Shown here piece after piece: positions 17,050-25,123 of a DNA stretch of 64,000 nucleotides. Each line of letters begins with the position of its first letter. Within the stretch, counting starts at the first letter, position 1. The position numbers were made by a program, and so were the translations under genes. The DNA is from Streptomyces sp. ITFR-16 (GTDB taxonomy: Bacteria > Actinomycetota > Actinomycetes > Streptomycetales > Streptomycetaceae): NCBI RefSeq assembly GCF_031844705.1, contig NZ_CP134609.1:3472001-3536000 (forward strand), read 5' to 3'. A model generated the notes under the pieces. That model saw only the letters and a list, made by a program, of their open reading frames with translations, had not been told where the DNA came from and searched no databases.

Positions 17050-17964
17050 CTACGAGCAGTCCGCGTGGCACGCGTACGGCCGGTCGGGGCAGTGCGGGCA
17101 CACGAAGAGGTAGAGCCCTCCCATGTCGCCCAGCATCAGCCCCGGCGCGCGCTGGACGCGGCTGCGCTCCTCGTACGGAAGGTCCAGGACCGTGCCGGTG
17201 GCAGGCATGTCCTCCACGGGCAGCCAGGTGCGCCACGACTCCCCGTCGAACTCCGCGCTGTTGATCGTCAGCAGGTGGTCCATGCGGTGGCCGCAGGCCG
17301 GGCAGTCCGGCCAGTGGGGGTCCTGCGTCCACGTCGGGTAGCCGCCGGCCTTGGCGCCTGACGCCACCGACAGGTGGGACCAGTACGACCAGCCGGTCTC
17401 CTCCTCGATCTCCTCGAACCGCTCCTCCAGGGGTTCGGCGATGTCGTCCGGCAGGTCCCAGTTCGGGTATTCGGTGACCCGTTCCGGGTGCAGGACGCAA
17501 GGGTCGGGGAGGTAGTCGTCCGGGGCGCCCTCGGGCCGGGGCGGTACGGCGGGCTCCTCGTCGCACGCGGAGCTGTCGCGCCAGTACAGCTCCGGGCGGG
17601 GCACATAGCCGGCCTCGTGGTCGAACGGGCACCACAGCACCTGGAGGACGTCCGTACCGGCCGGGAAGGGGAGTTCGGGCACATCGGCCGCGTACAGCTG
17701 GAGTACGGGCACCAGCGGCAGCGGACCGCTCCCCTTGGCCGGGGCGAGGTCCGTACGGGGGTGGTCGTCCTCGCAGTGCGGCCATGCCTCCGCACGCGGC
17801 CACCGCACGGGCCCGCCCATCGAGCTGTCGCCCGGCCCAGGGTTCCCGGCCCGGGGATGCAGCCGCACGGTCTCCTTGCGGAAGGCGGCGACCTCCGGGA
17901 ACAGCGCCTCCACGTCGAGCGGGCGCGGCGGAGTCGTACGGGACCCGCCCGCCGCGTCGCTCAC
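17050..17964 (-). CDS. DUF1963/YwqG-like protein
   Basis: A 304-aa cytoplasmic protein. The family core is visible: GGPVRWPRAEAWPHC, LVPVLQLYAADVPELPFPAGTDVLQVLWCP, and the C-terminal KAGGYPTWTQDPHWPDCPACG...GGLYLFVCPHC. The two Cys pairs (PDCPACG and VCPHCPD) could bind zinc. Function of the family is unknown. Its start overlaps the stop of the tandem carboxymuconolactone decarboxylase gene by 4 bp, so the two are coupled. Confidence 0.82.
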   Translation of the reverse strand: MSDAAGGSRTTPPRPLDVEALFPEVAAFRKETVRLHPRAGNPGPGDSSMGGPVRWPRAEAWPHCEDDHPRTDLAPAKGSGPLPLVPVLQLYAADVPELPFPAGTDVLQVLWCPFDHEAGYVPRPELYWRDSSACDEEPAVPPRPEGAPDDYLPDPCVLHPERVTEYPNWDLPDDIAEPLEERFEEIEEETGWSYWSHLSVASGAKAGGYPTWTQDPHWPDCPACGHRMDHLLTINSAEFDGESWRTWLPVEDMPATGTVLDLPYEERSRVQRAPGLMLGDMGGLYLFVCPHCPDRPYACHADCS

Positions 17965-18788
17965 GCCGTTTCCCCCGCCCGCTGCGCGAACACCTCGCGG
18001 GCCGCCGCGATGCCGTTCAGCGCGGCCGGGAAGCCCGCGTAGCCCGCCATCTGCATGATGACCTCGACGGCCTCCTCCCGCGTGCCGCCGACGTTGAGCA
18101 GACCGTGGAGGTGCACCCGGAGCTGGGGGCCGACCGTGCCGAGGGCGGTGCAGAGGGCGACGGTGACCAGTTCGCGGGTCTTCAGGTCCAGGCCGCAGCG
18201 GGAGTAGATGTCGCCGAAGCAGAACTCGATGAGGTAGCGGGCCAGGTCCGGGGCGATGTCCTGGAGGGAGTCGATGACCTGCCGGCCCGCGTGCCCGTCG
18301 ATGCGGTCGAGCGCGGCCTTGCCCCGCTCGAAACGGTCGCCGCCCTCGGGGGCGGACGCGGGCGTGGCGGGGGCGTCGTCGGGGCGGGAGCCGAAGACCT
18401 CGCGGGCGGCGGCGAGGCCGTTGAGCGCGGCGGGGAATCCGGCGTAGACGCAGACGTGGACGAGGGTCTCCACGATCTCCCGGCGGGTGCAGCCGACATT
18501 CAGCGCGCCCCCGATGTGGAAGCGCAGCTGCGGCGCCGCGTTGCCCATGGCCGCGAGGGCGGCGACGGTGCTCAACTGGCGCTCGCGGTAGGTGAGCCCG
18601 GGGCGGGAGTAGATGTCCCCGTAGCCGAACTCGACGGTGTACCGGCCGAGGTCCGGGGCGATGTCGGCGAGGCTGTCCAGGACCGCCGGCCGCTCCTCGC
18701 CGCCAACCTGCCGGAGGGCGGCGAGACCACGCTCGTAACGGTCGTCGGTGCCGGTGGGGGTGGTGGCTTCGCGCTGTTCGTTGTTCAT
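17961..18788 (-). CDS. Tandem carboxymuconolactone decarboxylase-domain protein
   Basis: A 275-aa protein made of two copies of a CMD/AhpD-like domain. Each copy runs from a DSLxDIAPDLxRYxxEFxxGDIYSR segment through RExxTVAxxxAxG and HIGGALNVGCTRREIVE to YAGFPAALNGxAAAREVF (residues about 25-125 and 150-260). The C of LNVGCTR in copy 1 is replaced by G in copy 2 (LNVGGTR). Members act as decarboxylases or thiol-dependent peroxidase partners; which applies here is unclear. TATGTT 7 nt before the ATG suggests a leaderless start. Confidence 0.88.
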   Translation of the reverse strand: MNNEQREATTPTGTDDRYERGLAALRQVGGEERPAVLDSLADIAPDLGRYTVEFGYGDIYSRPGLTYRERQLSTVAALAAMGNAAPQLRFHIGGALNVGCTRREIVETLVHVCVYAGFPAALNGLAAAREVFGSRPDDAPATPASAPEGGDRFERGKAALDRIDGHAGRQVIDSLQDIAPDLARYLIEFCFGDIYSRCGLDLKTRELVTVALCTALGTVGPQLRVHLHGLLNVGGTREEAVEVIMQMAGYAGFPAALNGIAAAREVFAQRAGETA

Positions 18789-18883
18789 GCCACGGAACAT
18801 AGGACTTCGAGTGAACTCCAACGCAAGCGGGGTCGCCCGCGCTGCCCGCAGCCGGGCTGCGCGATGCGCCCCCGTGCGCCCTC

Positions 18884-18889
18884 TATCGT
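18884..18889 (+). promoter_or_regulatory. -10 box of hemC (leaderless)
   Basis: TATCGT ends 6 nt before the hemC ATG, leaving no room for a ribosome site. Confidence 0.5.
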
Positions 18890-18895
18890 GGCCGC

Positions 18896-19828
18896 ATGAC
18901 CGCAGACCTCATTCGCATCGTGTCCCGTGACTCGCCCATGGCGCTCGCCCAGGTGGAGCGTGTCCGCGCCGAGTTGGCCGCGCTCCACCCCGGCATCCGG
19001 ACCGAGGTGGTGCCGGTCAGGACGACCGGGGACAAGTGGATGGGCGACCTCTCGCTGGTCGAGGGCAAGGGCGCGTTCACCAAGGAGGTCGACCAGGCGC
19101 TGCTGGCGGGCGAGGCGGATCTCGCGGTGCACTGCGTGAAGGACGTGCCCGCGGACCGGCCGCTGCCCGCCGGTACGACGTTCGCCGCGTTCCTGAAGCG
19201 CGACGACATCCGGGACGCGCTCATCCACCCGGCCGGGCTGACCCTGGACCAGCTGCCGCCCGGGACCCGGATCGGCACCTCGTCCGTCCGGCGCATCGCC
19301 CAACTGGCCGCCTCGCACCCGCATCTGGACTGCGTACCGATGCGCGGCAACGCCAACCGGCGCCTGGAGAAACTGGCCGCCGGCGAGGCGGACGCGCTAC
19401 TGCTGGCCGTGTCCGGGCTGGAGCGCATCGGCCGGACCGATGTGATCACCGAGATCCTGTCGCCCGAGGTGATGTGCCCGCCGATCGGCGCCGGGGTCCT
19501 GGCCCTCCAGTGCCGTGAGGGGGACACCGAGCTCATCGACCTGGTGAGCGCGCTGGGCGACCCCGCGACCTACCGCGAGACGACGGCCGAGCGGATGTTC
19601 CTGCACGTCCTCCAGGGGCACTGCAACAGCCCGATCGCGGGGTACGCCCAGGTCGAGGGCAATGGCGAACTCGCCCTGCGGGCCAAGGTCTTCACGCCCG
19701 ACGGCAAGACGGTCCTGAACGCCCACGAGTGGGCGGGCCGGCTGGACCCCGCCACCCTCGGCACGTCCGTCGCCGTCGCCCTGCTCCGCCAGGGGGCGCG
19801 CGAACTGATCGACGGCATCGCGCACTGA
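18896..19828 (+). CDS. hemC: Hydroxymethylbilane synthase (porphobilinogen deaminase)
   Basis: A 310-aa enzyme that polymerises four porphobilinogens to hydroxymethylbilane for haem, cobalamin and sirohaem. Motifs are the N-terminal [14 protein letters not shown] (R-x-S-x-L-A type), the substrate loop [47 protein letters not shown], and [11 protein letters not shown], whose Cys carries the dipyrromethane cofactor. It stands alone, not beside hemA, hemB or hemD as in the usual Streptomyces hem cluster, so it may be a second copy. Confidence 0.92.
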   Translation: MTADLIRIVSRDSPMALAQVERVRAELAALHPGIRTEVVPVRTTGDKWMGDLSLVEGKGAFTKEVDQALLAGEADLAVHCVKDVPADRPLPAGTTFAAFLKRDDIRDALIHPAGLTLDQLPPGTRIGTSSVRRIAQLAASHPHLDCVPMRGNANRRLEKLAAGEADALLLAVSGLERIGRTDVITEILSPEVMCPPIGAGVLALQCREGDTELIDLVSALGDPATYRETTAERMFLHVLQGHCNSPIAGYAQVEGNGELALRAKVFTPDGKTVLNAHEWAGRLDPATLGTSVAVALLRQGARELIDGIAH

Positions 19829-19841
19829 GGGCGGCCCCGGT

Positions 19842-20705
19842 TCAGAGCCGGGTGGCCGTGCGGATCAGGCCCGCCAGGGCCAGGGAGCGGCTGTGCGCGG
19901 GCCAGGCGATGTGGGTGACGACGGGCGGCGCGTCGGTCAGGGGCACGGCGGCGTGCTCCGTCCACAGCCAGGCGCGGGCCGACTCGGGGAAGACGGCCAG
20001 GGTGCGGCCCAGCGCGATCAGCTGGGCCAGCTGTGTCTGGTCGCGGACCTCGGGGCCCGGGCCGGGCGGATAGGTACCGTGGCGGGCCCAGCGCGCGGGC
20101 GGGAGGCCGGGCACGTCGCCGATGTCGGCCATGCAGAGCGTGTCGCGCGCGGCGAGCGGGTGGCCGGCGGGCAGGACGGCTACCTGGCCCTCCCTCATCA
20201 GCTCCTCGCTCTCGAACCCGGCGAGGGTGTTGAACGGCGTGTGCATGAGCGCCGCGTCGGCCCGGCCGTCCCGCAGCAGCTCCTCCTGCTCGCACAGCCC
20301 GCACGGCAGCACCTCGATCTCCGCCGCGCCGGGCTCGGCCGCGTAGGCGCCGAGCAGCCGCTGCAGGAGTTCGTGGGAGCCGGCGGCCTTCACCGCCAGC
20401 ACCAGGCGGTTGCCGGAGCCGTCCGGCCCGTCGGCGCCGCCCGCTCGCCGGGCGCGGCGGGCGGCGGCCGCCGTCGCGTCGAGGGCCGCGCGGCCCTCGT
20501 ACAGCAGCACCTCGCCCGCGGGCGTCAGGGAGACGCCCCTGCGGTTGCGCTCCAGCAGGGAGACGCCGAGGCGCCGCTCGACCTGCTGGATGGCCCGTGA
20601 CAGCGGCGGCTGGGCCATGCCGAGACGCTCGGCGGCCCGGCCGAAGTGCAGTTCCTCGGCGACGGCCACGAAGTACCTCAGCTCACGGGTCTCCAGGGTG
20701 TCCAT
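19842..20705 (-). CDS. LysR-family transcriptional regulator
   Basis: A 287-aa regulator. The N-terminal HTH is LRYFVAVAEELHFGRAAERLGMAQPPLSRAIQQVERRLGVSLLERNRRGVSLTPAG, followed by a periplasmic-binding-protein-like effector domain. It is divergent from a short-chain dehydrogenase over 94 bp. An inverted repeat GTGATAC-N7-GTATCAC between them has the ATAC-N7-GTAT form of LysR-type boxes, so the dehydrogenase is its likely target and the dehydrogenase substrate or product its inducer. Confidence 0.93.
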   Translation of the reverse strand: MDTLETRELRYFVAVAEELHFGRAAERLGMAQPPLSRAIQQVERRLGVSLLERNRRGVSLTPAGEVLLYEGRAALDATAAAARRARRAGGADGPDGSGNRLVLAVKAAGSHELLQRLLGAYAAEPGAAEIEVLPCGLCEQEELLRDGRADAALMHTPFNTLAGFESEELMREGQVAVLPAGHPLAARDTLCMADIGDVPGLPPARWARHGTYPPGPGPEVRDQTQLAQLIALGRTLAVFPESARAWLWTEHAAVPLTDAPPVVTHIAWPAHSRSLALAGLIRTATRL

Positions 20706-20724
20706 GCGTGCAGGGTACTCCCGG

Positions 20725-20745
20725 GTGATACCCGGCGAGTATCAC
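20725..20745. promoter_or_regulatory. LysR-type operator
   Basis: Perfect 7-bp arms GTGATAC (20725-20731) and GTATCAC (20739-20745) separated by 7 bp. It includes the T-N11-A core of LysR boxes and starts 20 bp upstream of the LysR gene start. Confidence 0.75.
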
Positions 20746-20799
20746 AGCGGACCGCATCGGTGTTGGCCCCGGTACCCGCCCCCGCGTGACGATCGAGGC

Positions 20800-21585
20800 A
20801 TGAGCAACGAGACCGTGAGCAACCAATCCGTGAGCAATGAATCCGTGAGCAACGGAACGAGGACCGCGCTGGTGACCGGCGCGAACAAGGGGATCGGCTA
20901 CGAGATCGCCGCCGGGCTCGGCGCCCTCGGCCACCGCGTGGGCGTGGGCGCCCGCGACGCGGCCCGGCGCGAGGACGCCGTCGAGAAGCTGCGCGCCGCC
21001 GGGGTGGACGCGTTCGGCGTACCGCTGGACGTGACCGACGACCGCAGCGTCACCGAGGCCGCCGCACTGGTCGAGCGGCTGGCGGGGCGGCTGAACGTCC
21101 TCGTCAACAACGCCGGGATCTCGGGCCCGACCGGCCCGGGGTGGGAGCAGGACCCGACCACGCTCGACCTCGACGTGGTCCGCACGGTCGTGGACACCAA
21201 CGTCCTCGGCGTCATCCGGGTGACCAACGCCCTGCTGCCGCTGCTGCGGCGCTCCCCGTCGCCCCGCGTCGTCAACGTCTCCAGCTCCGTCGGCTCGCTG
21301 ACGCGGCAGGCGGACCCGGACATCGAGATCGGGCCCGTCATGGCGGCCTACGCGCCGACGAAGACGTTCCTGAACGCCGTCACCGTGCAGTACGCCCGGC
21401 AGCTGGCCGGCACCGGCATCCTGATCAACGCCGCCTGCCCCGGCCTGGTCGCGACGGACTTCACCGGCTTCCACGGGCCCCGTACCCCCGAGCAGGGCGC
21501 GGCCACCGCGATCCGGCTCGCCACCCTGCCCGACGGCGGCCCGACGGGTTCGTTCTTCGAGGACGACGGCGTCGTCCCCTGGTGA
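20800..21585 (+). CDS. Short-chain dehydrogenase/reductase
   Basis: A 261-aa classical SDR. The Rossmann motif is TGANKGIGYEIA, the NNAG motif is VLVNNAGISGPTG, the catalytic Ser is in NVSSSVGSL, and the Y-x-x-x-K tetrad appears as AAYAPTKTFLNA. Carbonyl-reductase-like, probably NADPH-dependent; substrate unknown. The N terminus is an 18-residue repeat (SNETV SNQSV SNESV SNGT) encoded by three 15-bp tandem units. Each unit carries an in-frame GTG, so ATG 20800 and three GTGs are possible starts. Divergent from its probable LysR regulator. Confidence 0.92.
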   Translation: MSNETVSNQSVSNESVSNGTRTALVTGANKGIGYEIAAGLGALGHRVGVGARDAARREDAVEKLRAAGVDAFGVPLDVTDDRSVTEAAALVERLAGRLNVLVNNAGISGPTGPGWEQDPTTLDLDVVRTVVDTNVLGVIRVTNALLPLLRRSPSPRVVNVSSSVGSLTRQADPDIEIGPVMAAYAPTKTFLNAVTVQYARQLAGTGILINAACPGLVATDFTGFHGPRTPEQGAATAIRLATLPDGGPTGSFFEDDGVVPW

Positions 21586-21594
21586 CCCCGCCCG

Positions 21595-22437
21595 TCACCC
21601 CCGCAGCTCGGCCAGGTCCTTTTCCGTGAGCACCAGATCCTTCGCGGCGACGTTCTCCTCCAGATGGGCGAGGGTCCCGGTGCCCGGGATGACCAGCATC
21701 GCCGGGGAGGACGCGAGCAGCCGGGCCAGCTGGACCTGCGCGACCGTCGCGCCCAGGCGGGCCGCGACCTTCTCCAGGCGCCGGGTGTCGAGCGGGTCCC
21801 GCCCGCCGCCGAGCGGGAAGAACGGCATGTACGCGATGCCCGCCTCCTCGCACTCCGCCAGCAGCTCCAGGTCGTCGGCGTAGTGGTTCTGCACCGACAC
21901 CACGGGGGCGATGGCGCGGGCCTCGGCGAGCTGGGCGGCGTCGACGTTGCTGACGCCCAGGTGGCGGATCAGCCCCTCCTCGCGCAGTTGGGCCAGTACG
22001 GCGAACCGCTCGGCGACCGACTCGCCGCCCGGCCCGCCGAGTCCGCCCACCCGGAGGTTGACCAGGTCCAGCCGGTCCAGGCCCAGGGCGCGCAGATCGG
22101 CCTCGACCAGGCCGCGCAGCCGGTCCGCGGTGGCCTGCCCGCTCGGCACGCCGTCCGGGCCCGGCAGCGGACCGACCTTCGTGGCGATCACCAGGCCCTC
22201 CCGGTAGGGGCTCAGCGCCCTACGGATCAGGTCGTTGGCCCGTACCTCGCCCCTGCCGTAGAAGGCGGCCGTGTCGATGTGGTCCACGCCGAGTTCCACC
22301 GCCCGCCGCAGCACGGCGATGCCGGTCTCCGGGGCACGCGTGGGGCCGTCGAAGGTGCCCATGGCCAGGCGCATCGCGCCGAAGCCGAGCCGGTTGACGG
22401 TGAGGTCTCCGCCGAGGGAGAACGTGGGGTTCGTCAT
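21595..22437 (-). CDS. Aldo/keto reductase, PdxI/YdbC-like
   Basis: A 280-aa TIM-barrel oxidoreductase. Asp and Tyr of the catalytic tetrad are in HIDTAAFYGRGEV and Lys in VIATKVG. The usual His is replaced: LDLVNLRVGG. That V-N-L-R variant is what I recall from YdbC/PdxI pyridoxal-reductase-like enzymes, so it is not necessarily inactive. The C-terminal NADPH site is MLVIPGTGTLAHLEENVAA. It is divergent from a LuxR-like regulator, with a TGGCAGC-TT-GCTGCCA palindrome between them. Confidence 0.9.
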   Translation of the reverse strand: MTNPTFSLGGDLTVNRLGFGAMRLAMGTFDGPTRAPETGIAVLRRAVELGVDHIDTAAFYGRGEVRANDLIRRALSPYREGLVIATKVGPLPGPDGVPSGQATADRLRGLVEADLRALGLDRLDLVNLRVGGLGGPGGESVAERFAVLAQLREEGLIRHLGVSNVDAAQLAEARAIAPVVSVQNHYADDLELLAECEEAGIAYMPFFPLGGGRDPLDTRRLEKVAARLGATVAQVQLARLLASSPAMLVIPGTGTLAHLEENVAAKDLVLTEKDLAELRG

Positions 22438-22477
22438 GCGTCCATGCTTGCCCCCGCCCCCGCGCCCGGCCAGCGCG

Positions 22478-22493
22478 TGGCAGCTTGCTGCCA
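22478..22493. promoter_or_regulatory. Perfect palindrome between AKR and LuxR-like regulator
   Basis: TGGCAGCTTGCTGCCA, 7-bp arms around TT, inside a 66-bp divergent intergenic region. Its position suits control of both genes. Confidence 0.65.
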
Positions 22494-22503
22494 GACTGGA
22501 GGC

Positions 22504-23181
22504 ATGCGCAGCGAACAGATGTTTTCCGTCCGGGGCGACCTGGAGCTGCTGGCCCGCACCGGCCACTTCTTCGAGTCCGTGCGCACCGAGTTCCTGTGTG
22601 CCGCCCGCGACCTCAGGACCTGGTCGCAGCCCTCGGCCAGGGCGGCGGTCCGCCGCCGGCTGCGGGCCTCGGAGGCCGTGGACCTCACCACCCGCAAGCT
22701 CCTCAGCCCGGTGGCGCTGACCGAGGAGGAGTCGCGCGACCATCTGCGGCTGGTGCGCGGCGAGGGGGCGCAGGTCCGCATCAACGGCTCCGCGCTGCCG
22801 CACGAGACGATCATCATCGACCGGCGGGTGATGATCCTGGCGGGCCGGGAGACCCCCGCCGGGCGCGAGTACACCGTGACGACGTCGAGGACCCTGATCG
22901 ACGGCGTCCACTCGCTGTTCACCGCGCTCTGGGACGACTCCCCCGACCTGGAGACCTATGTGCGCGGCGACGCCCCGCACCTCGGCGCCGGTGCCCGCGC
23001 CGTCCTGGACGCCCTCGCCTCGGGCGTCACCGATGCCTCGGCGGCCCGCCGGCTCGGCATCTCGCTGCGCACCTACCGGCGGCGCGTGGCCGAGCTGATG
23101 ACCGCTCTGGAGGCCGACTCCCGCTTCCAGGCCGGGCTGCGGGCGGGGGCGTGGGGGCTGCGGGGCCGCCCGGTAGGCTGA
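22504..23181 (+). CDS. LuxR-type HTH regulator with PLD/TrmB-like sensor half
   Basis: A 225-aa protein. The N-terminal 150 residues include FLCAARDLRTW and a strand-rich part (QVRINGSALPHETIIIDRRVMILAG) typical of Streptomyces regulators with a TrmB/PLD-like sensor fold. The C-terminal HTH is VLDALASGVTDASAARRLGISLRTYRRRVAELM, a LuxR-type recognition region. The ATG at 22504 follows GGAGGC. It is divergent from the aldo/keto reductase gene and is its probable regulator. Confidence 0.85.
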   Translation: MRSEQMFSVRGDLELLARTGHFFESVRTEFLCAARDLRTWSQPSARAAVRRRLRASEAVDLTTRKLLSPVALTEEESRDHLRLVRGEGAQVRINGSALPHETIIIDRRVMILAGRETPAGREYTVTTSRTLIDGVHSLFTALWDDSPDLETYVRGDAPHLGAGARAVLDALASGVTDASAARRLGISLRTYRRRVAELMTALEADSRFQAGLRAGAWGLRGRPVG

Positions 23182-23187
23182 CCGGCC

Positions 23188-23475
23188 GTGAGAGTCGTGT
23201 TCAGCAGCCGCGTGATCGAATGGCGCGGCCCCGCGCCGTACTACTTCGCCCGGGTGCCCGACGAACAGGCCGCCGACATCCGCGAGGTCGCCGCGCTCGC
23301 CTCGTACGGCTGGGGTGTGATCCCCGTGGAGGCCCGGATCGGCGGGACCGCCTTCACCACCTCGCTCTTCCCGAAGGACGGCGGCTATCTGCTGCCCCTC
23401 AAGAACGCGGTCCGCATACCGCTGAAGCTCGTGGCGGGAGACGTCGTCACCGTGGAGACGACCGTCCGCCTCTGA
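23188..23475 (+). CDS. DUF1905 family protein
   Basis: A 95-aa beta-barrel-type small protein. DUF1905 features are the start VVFSSRVIEWRGPAPYYFARVP, SYGWGVIPVEARIGGTAFTTSLFPKDGGYLLPLKNAVRIPLKL, and the ending GDVVTVETTVRL. Function unknown. It begins with GTG 8 nt after a TAGGCT -10-like box (23174-23179). Its 3' third overlaps the convergent nuclease-fold gene by 91 bp. Confidence 0.88.
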   Translation: MRVVFSSRVIEWRGPAPYYFARVPDEQAADIREVAALASYGWGVIPVEARIGGTAFTTSLFPKDGGYLLPLKNAVRIPLKLVAGDVVTVETTVRL

Positions 23476-24494
23476 CGCGCCGCGTGCCCTCGGTCCAGCG
23501 TGACCCGCGCCGTCACCGGCAGATGGTCGCTCCCGGTGGCGGGCAGGGTGCGGACGCGGCCGACCGTCGCCGAGCGGGCCATCACCTGGTCGATGCGGGC
23601 CAGCGGGAAGGACGCGGGGAAGCTGAGTGCGAAGCCCCGGTCGGAGACGTCGAGCTGTGAGGTCAGCGGGGACAGGCCCCGGTCGTCGACCGTGCCGTTG
23701 AGGTCGCCCAGGACGATCACCGTGCCGGTCCTCTCGGCGGCCACGGCCCGGCCCAGCAGGCGGGCGCTCCCGTCCCGCGGGGACGAACCCAGTCCGCCCG
23801 CCCCGATCCGCATCGACGGAAGGTGGGCCACATAGGCCGCGACCTCGCCGTACGGGGTGCTCACCACCGTCCGCAGGCCCCGGCTCCAGCCCTCCTCGAT
23901 GCCCTCGGGCCTGATGTCCACCGTCCGGGTGCCGGAGAGCGGGTGCTTCGACCAGAGGCCGACCGTGCCCCGGACCTCGTGGAAGGGATAGGCGGCGGCC
24001 AGCTCCTTCTCGTACGAGGGCAGGGCCGCCGGGAGCAGTTCCTCCAGCGCGATGAGGTCCGGGCCCCCGGCGGCCAGCACACGGGCCGTGCGGACCGGTT
24101 CGGTGTTCACGTCGCTCACGTTGTGCTGCACCACGACCAGATCGCGCGCCCCCGCGTCCTCCCCGGGCAGGAGCAGCCCGCCGAAGGAGTACGTCCAGGC
24201 CGCCACCGGCAGGAGGAGGGACAGCAGCGCGAGCAGCGAGCGGCGCAGCACGGCCGCCGTGAGCAGCGGGACGAGCGCCGGGCCCAGCCAGGGCAGGAAC
24301 GCCTCCAGCAGACTCCCCAGGTGGCCGGGGGTGTTGGGCACCGCCCGGTGGAAGACGAGCAGCAGCGCGGTCAGCGCCGCGAGCCCGGCGGGTATCCGGC
24401 CCCGCCGCCACCGCCCCTCGCGCTCCCACGCCCACCGGGAAGCGGCCCGCCCCGTCGTCGAGGTCGCCGCACCGCTGTCCGTCCGTTGCACCAT
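23385..24494 (-). CDS. Membrane endonuclease/exonuclease/phosphatase-fold protein
   Basis: A 369-aa protein. Residues 35-110 hold about three membrane helices. An extracytoplasmic EEP domain follows with VVVQHNVSD, DLIALEEL, the catalytic GDLNGTVDD, and the C-terminal GSDHLPVTARV. This layout (TM bundle plus EEP domain) is common in Streptomyces and may act on phospholipids, sugars or nucleic acid outside the cell. The last 30 or so residues beyond the EEP core are antisense to DUF1905. It follows a cupin/zinc-ribbon gene in the same direction by 68 bp. Confidence 0.85.
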   Translation of the reverse strand: MVQRTDSGAATSTTGRAASRWAWEREGRWRRGRIPAGLAALTALLLVFHRAVPNTPGHLGSLLEAFLPWLGPALVPLLTAAVLRRSLLALLSLLLPVAAWTYSFGGLLLPGEDAGARDLVVVQHNVSDVNTEPVRTARVLAAGGPDLIALEELLPAALPSYEKELAAAYPFHEVRGTVGLWSKHPLSGTRTVDIRPEGIEEGWSRGLRTVVSTPYGEVAAYVAHLPSMRIGAGGLGSSPRDGSARLLGRAVAAERTGTVIVLGDLNGTVDDRGLSPLTSQLDVSDRGFALSFPASFPLARIDQVMARSATVGRVRTLPATGSDHLPVTARVTLDRGHAARQRRTVVSTVTTSPATSFSGMRTAFLRGSR

Positions 24495-24562
24495 GACTTC
24501 CCGTCCCGTCGGCCTGCCCTGATCAGGACGGGCCGCCGGGGCGGGCAGTTCCCTCGCGGGGC

Positions 24563-25054
24563 TCAGCGCTCCGGGAACCGCTCCCCGCACTCCCCGCAGT
24601 ACTTCGGCGCCGGCTCCGCCGACATCCGCCCGCACGCCGGGCACACCCGGTCCAGCGAGCAGGGCGCCTCGCCGCCTTCCCGCGCGGGCACCGCGGGCTT
24701 GACCGTCAGGCCCGGGCGGCGGCGGTGCACGGTCACATAGGCCAGTCCCTCCGGGCCCGCGACGAGCGCGCGGCGGGAGGTGCGGGGCAGCCAGGCGGCC
24801 GTGGTGGGGGTGAGGTCGAGCGGGGTGCCGCCGTCCGCCGGGACGAGCCGTCCGCCGCCCGCGAGGACCACCAGCAGGACGTCGAGCACGTCCTCCCGGT
24901 GCTCGCCCACCTCCGCGCCCGGCGGCAGCCGCACCAGATTCGCGTCCAGCTCACGGCCCTGCCGGTCCAGCTGCCACAGCGCGCCCCGCGCGTCGGGCGC
25001 CGCGGCGGTCAGCAGGTCGTCGAGCACGGCGAGGATCTCGGGAGTGGCGTTCAC
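24563..25054 (-). CDS. Cupin-like protein with C-terminal zinc ribbon
   Basis: A 163-aa protein. Residues 1-120 form a cupin-like barrel (LVRLPPGAEVGEHREDVLDVLLVVLAGGGRL...AWLPRTSRRALVAG). Residues about 133-163 hold CPACGRMSAEPAPKYCGECG, two C-x-x-C knuckles of a zinc ribbon. The GTG at 25054 is 7 nt after TAGCCT, so probably leaderless. Divergent from proline iminopeptidase. Role unknown; a regulatory or binding protein is as likely as an enzyme. Confidence 0.78.
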   Translation of the reverse strand: MNATPEILAVLDDLLTAAAPDARGALWQLDRQGRELDANLVRLPPGAEVGEHREDVLDVLLVVLAGGGRLVPADGGTPLDLTPTTAAWLPRTSRRALVAGPEGLAYVTVHRRRPGLTVKPAVPAREGGEAPCSLDRVCPACGRMSAEPAPKYCGECGERFPER

Positions 25055-25123
25055 ACCGGTCAGGCTACGCCGGGGGGTTAGGGTCATCCCTTTGCCCGCC
25101 CACCGAGCGAGGGAGCCCCTGTC

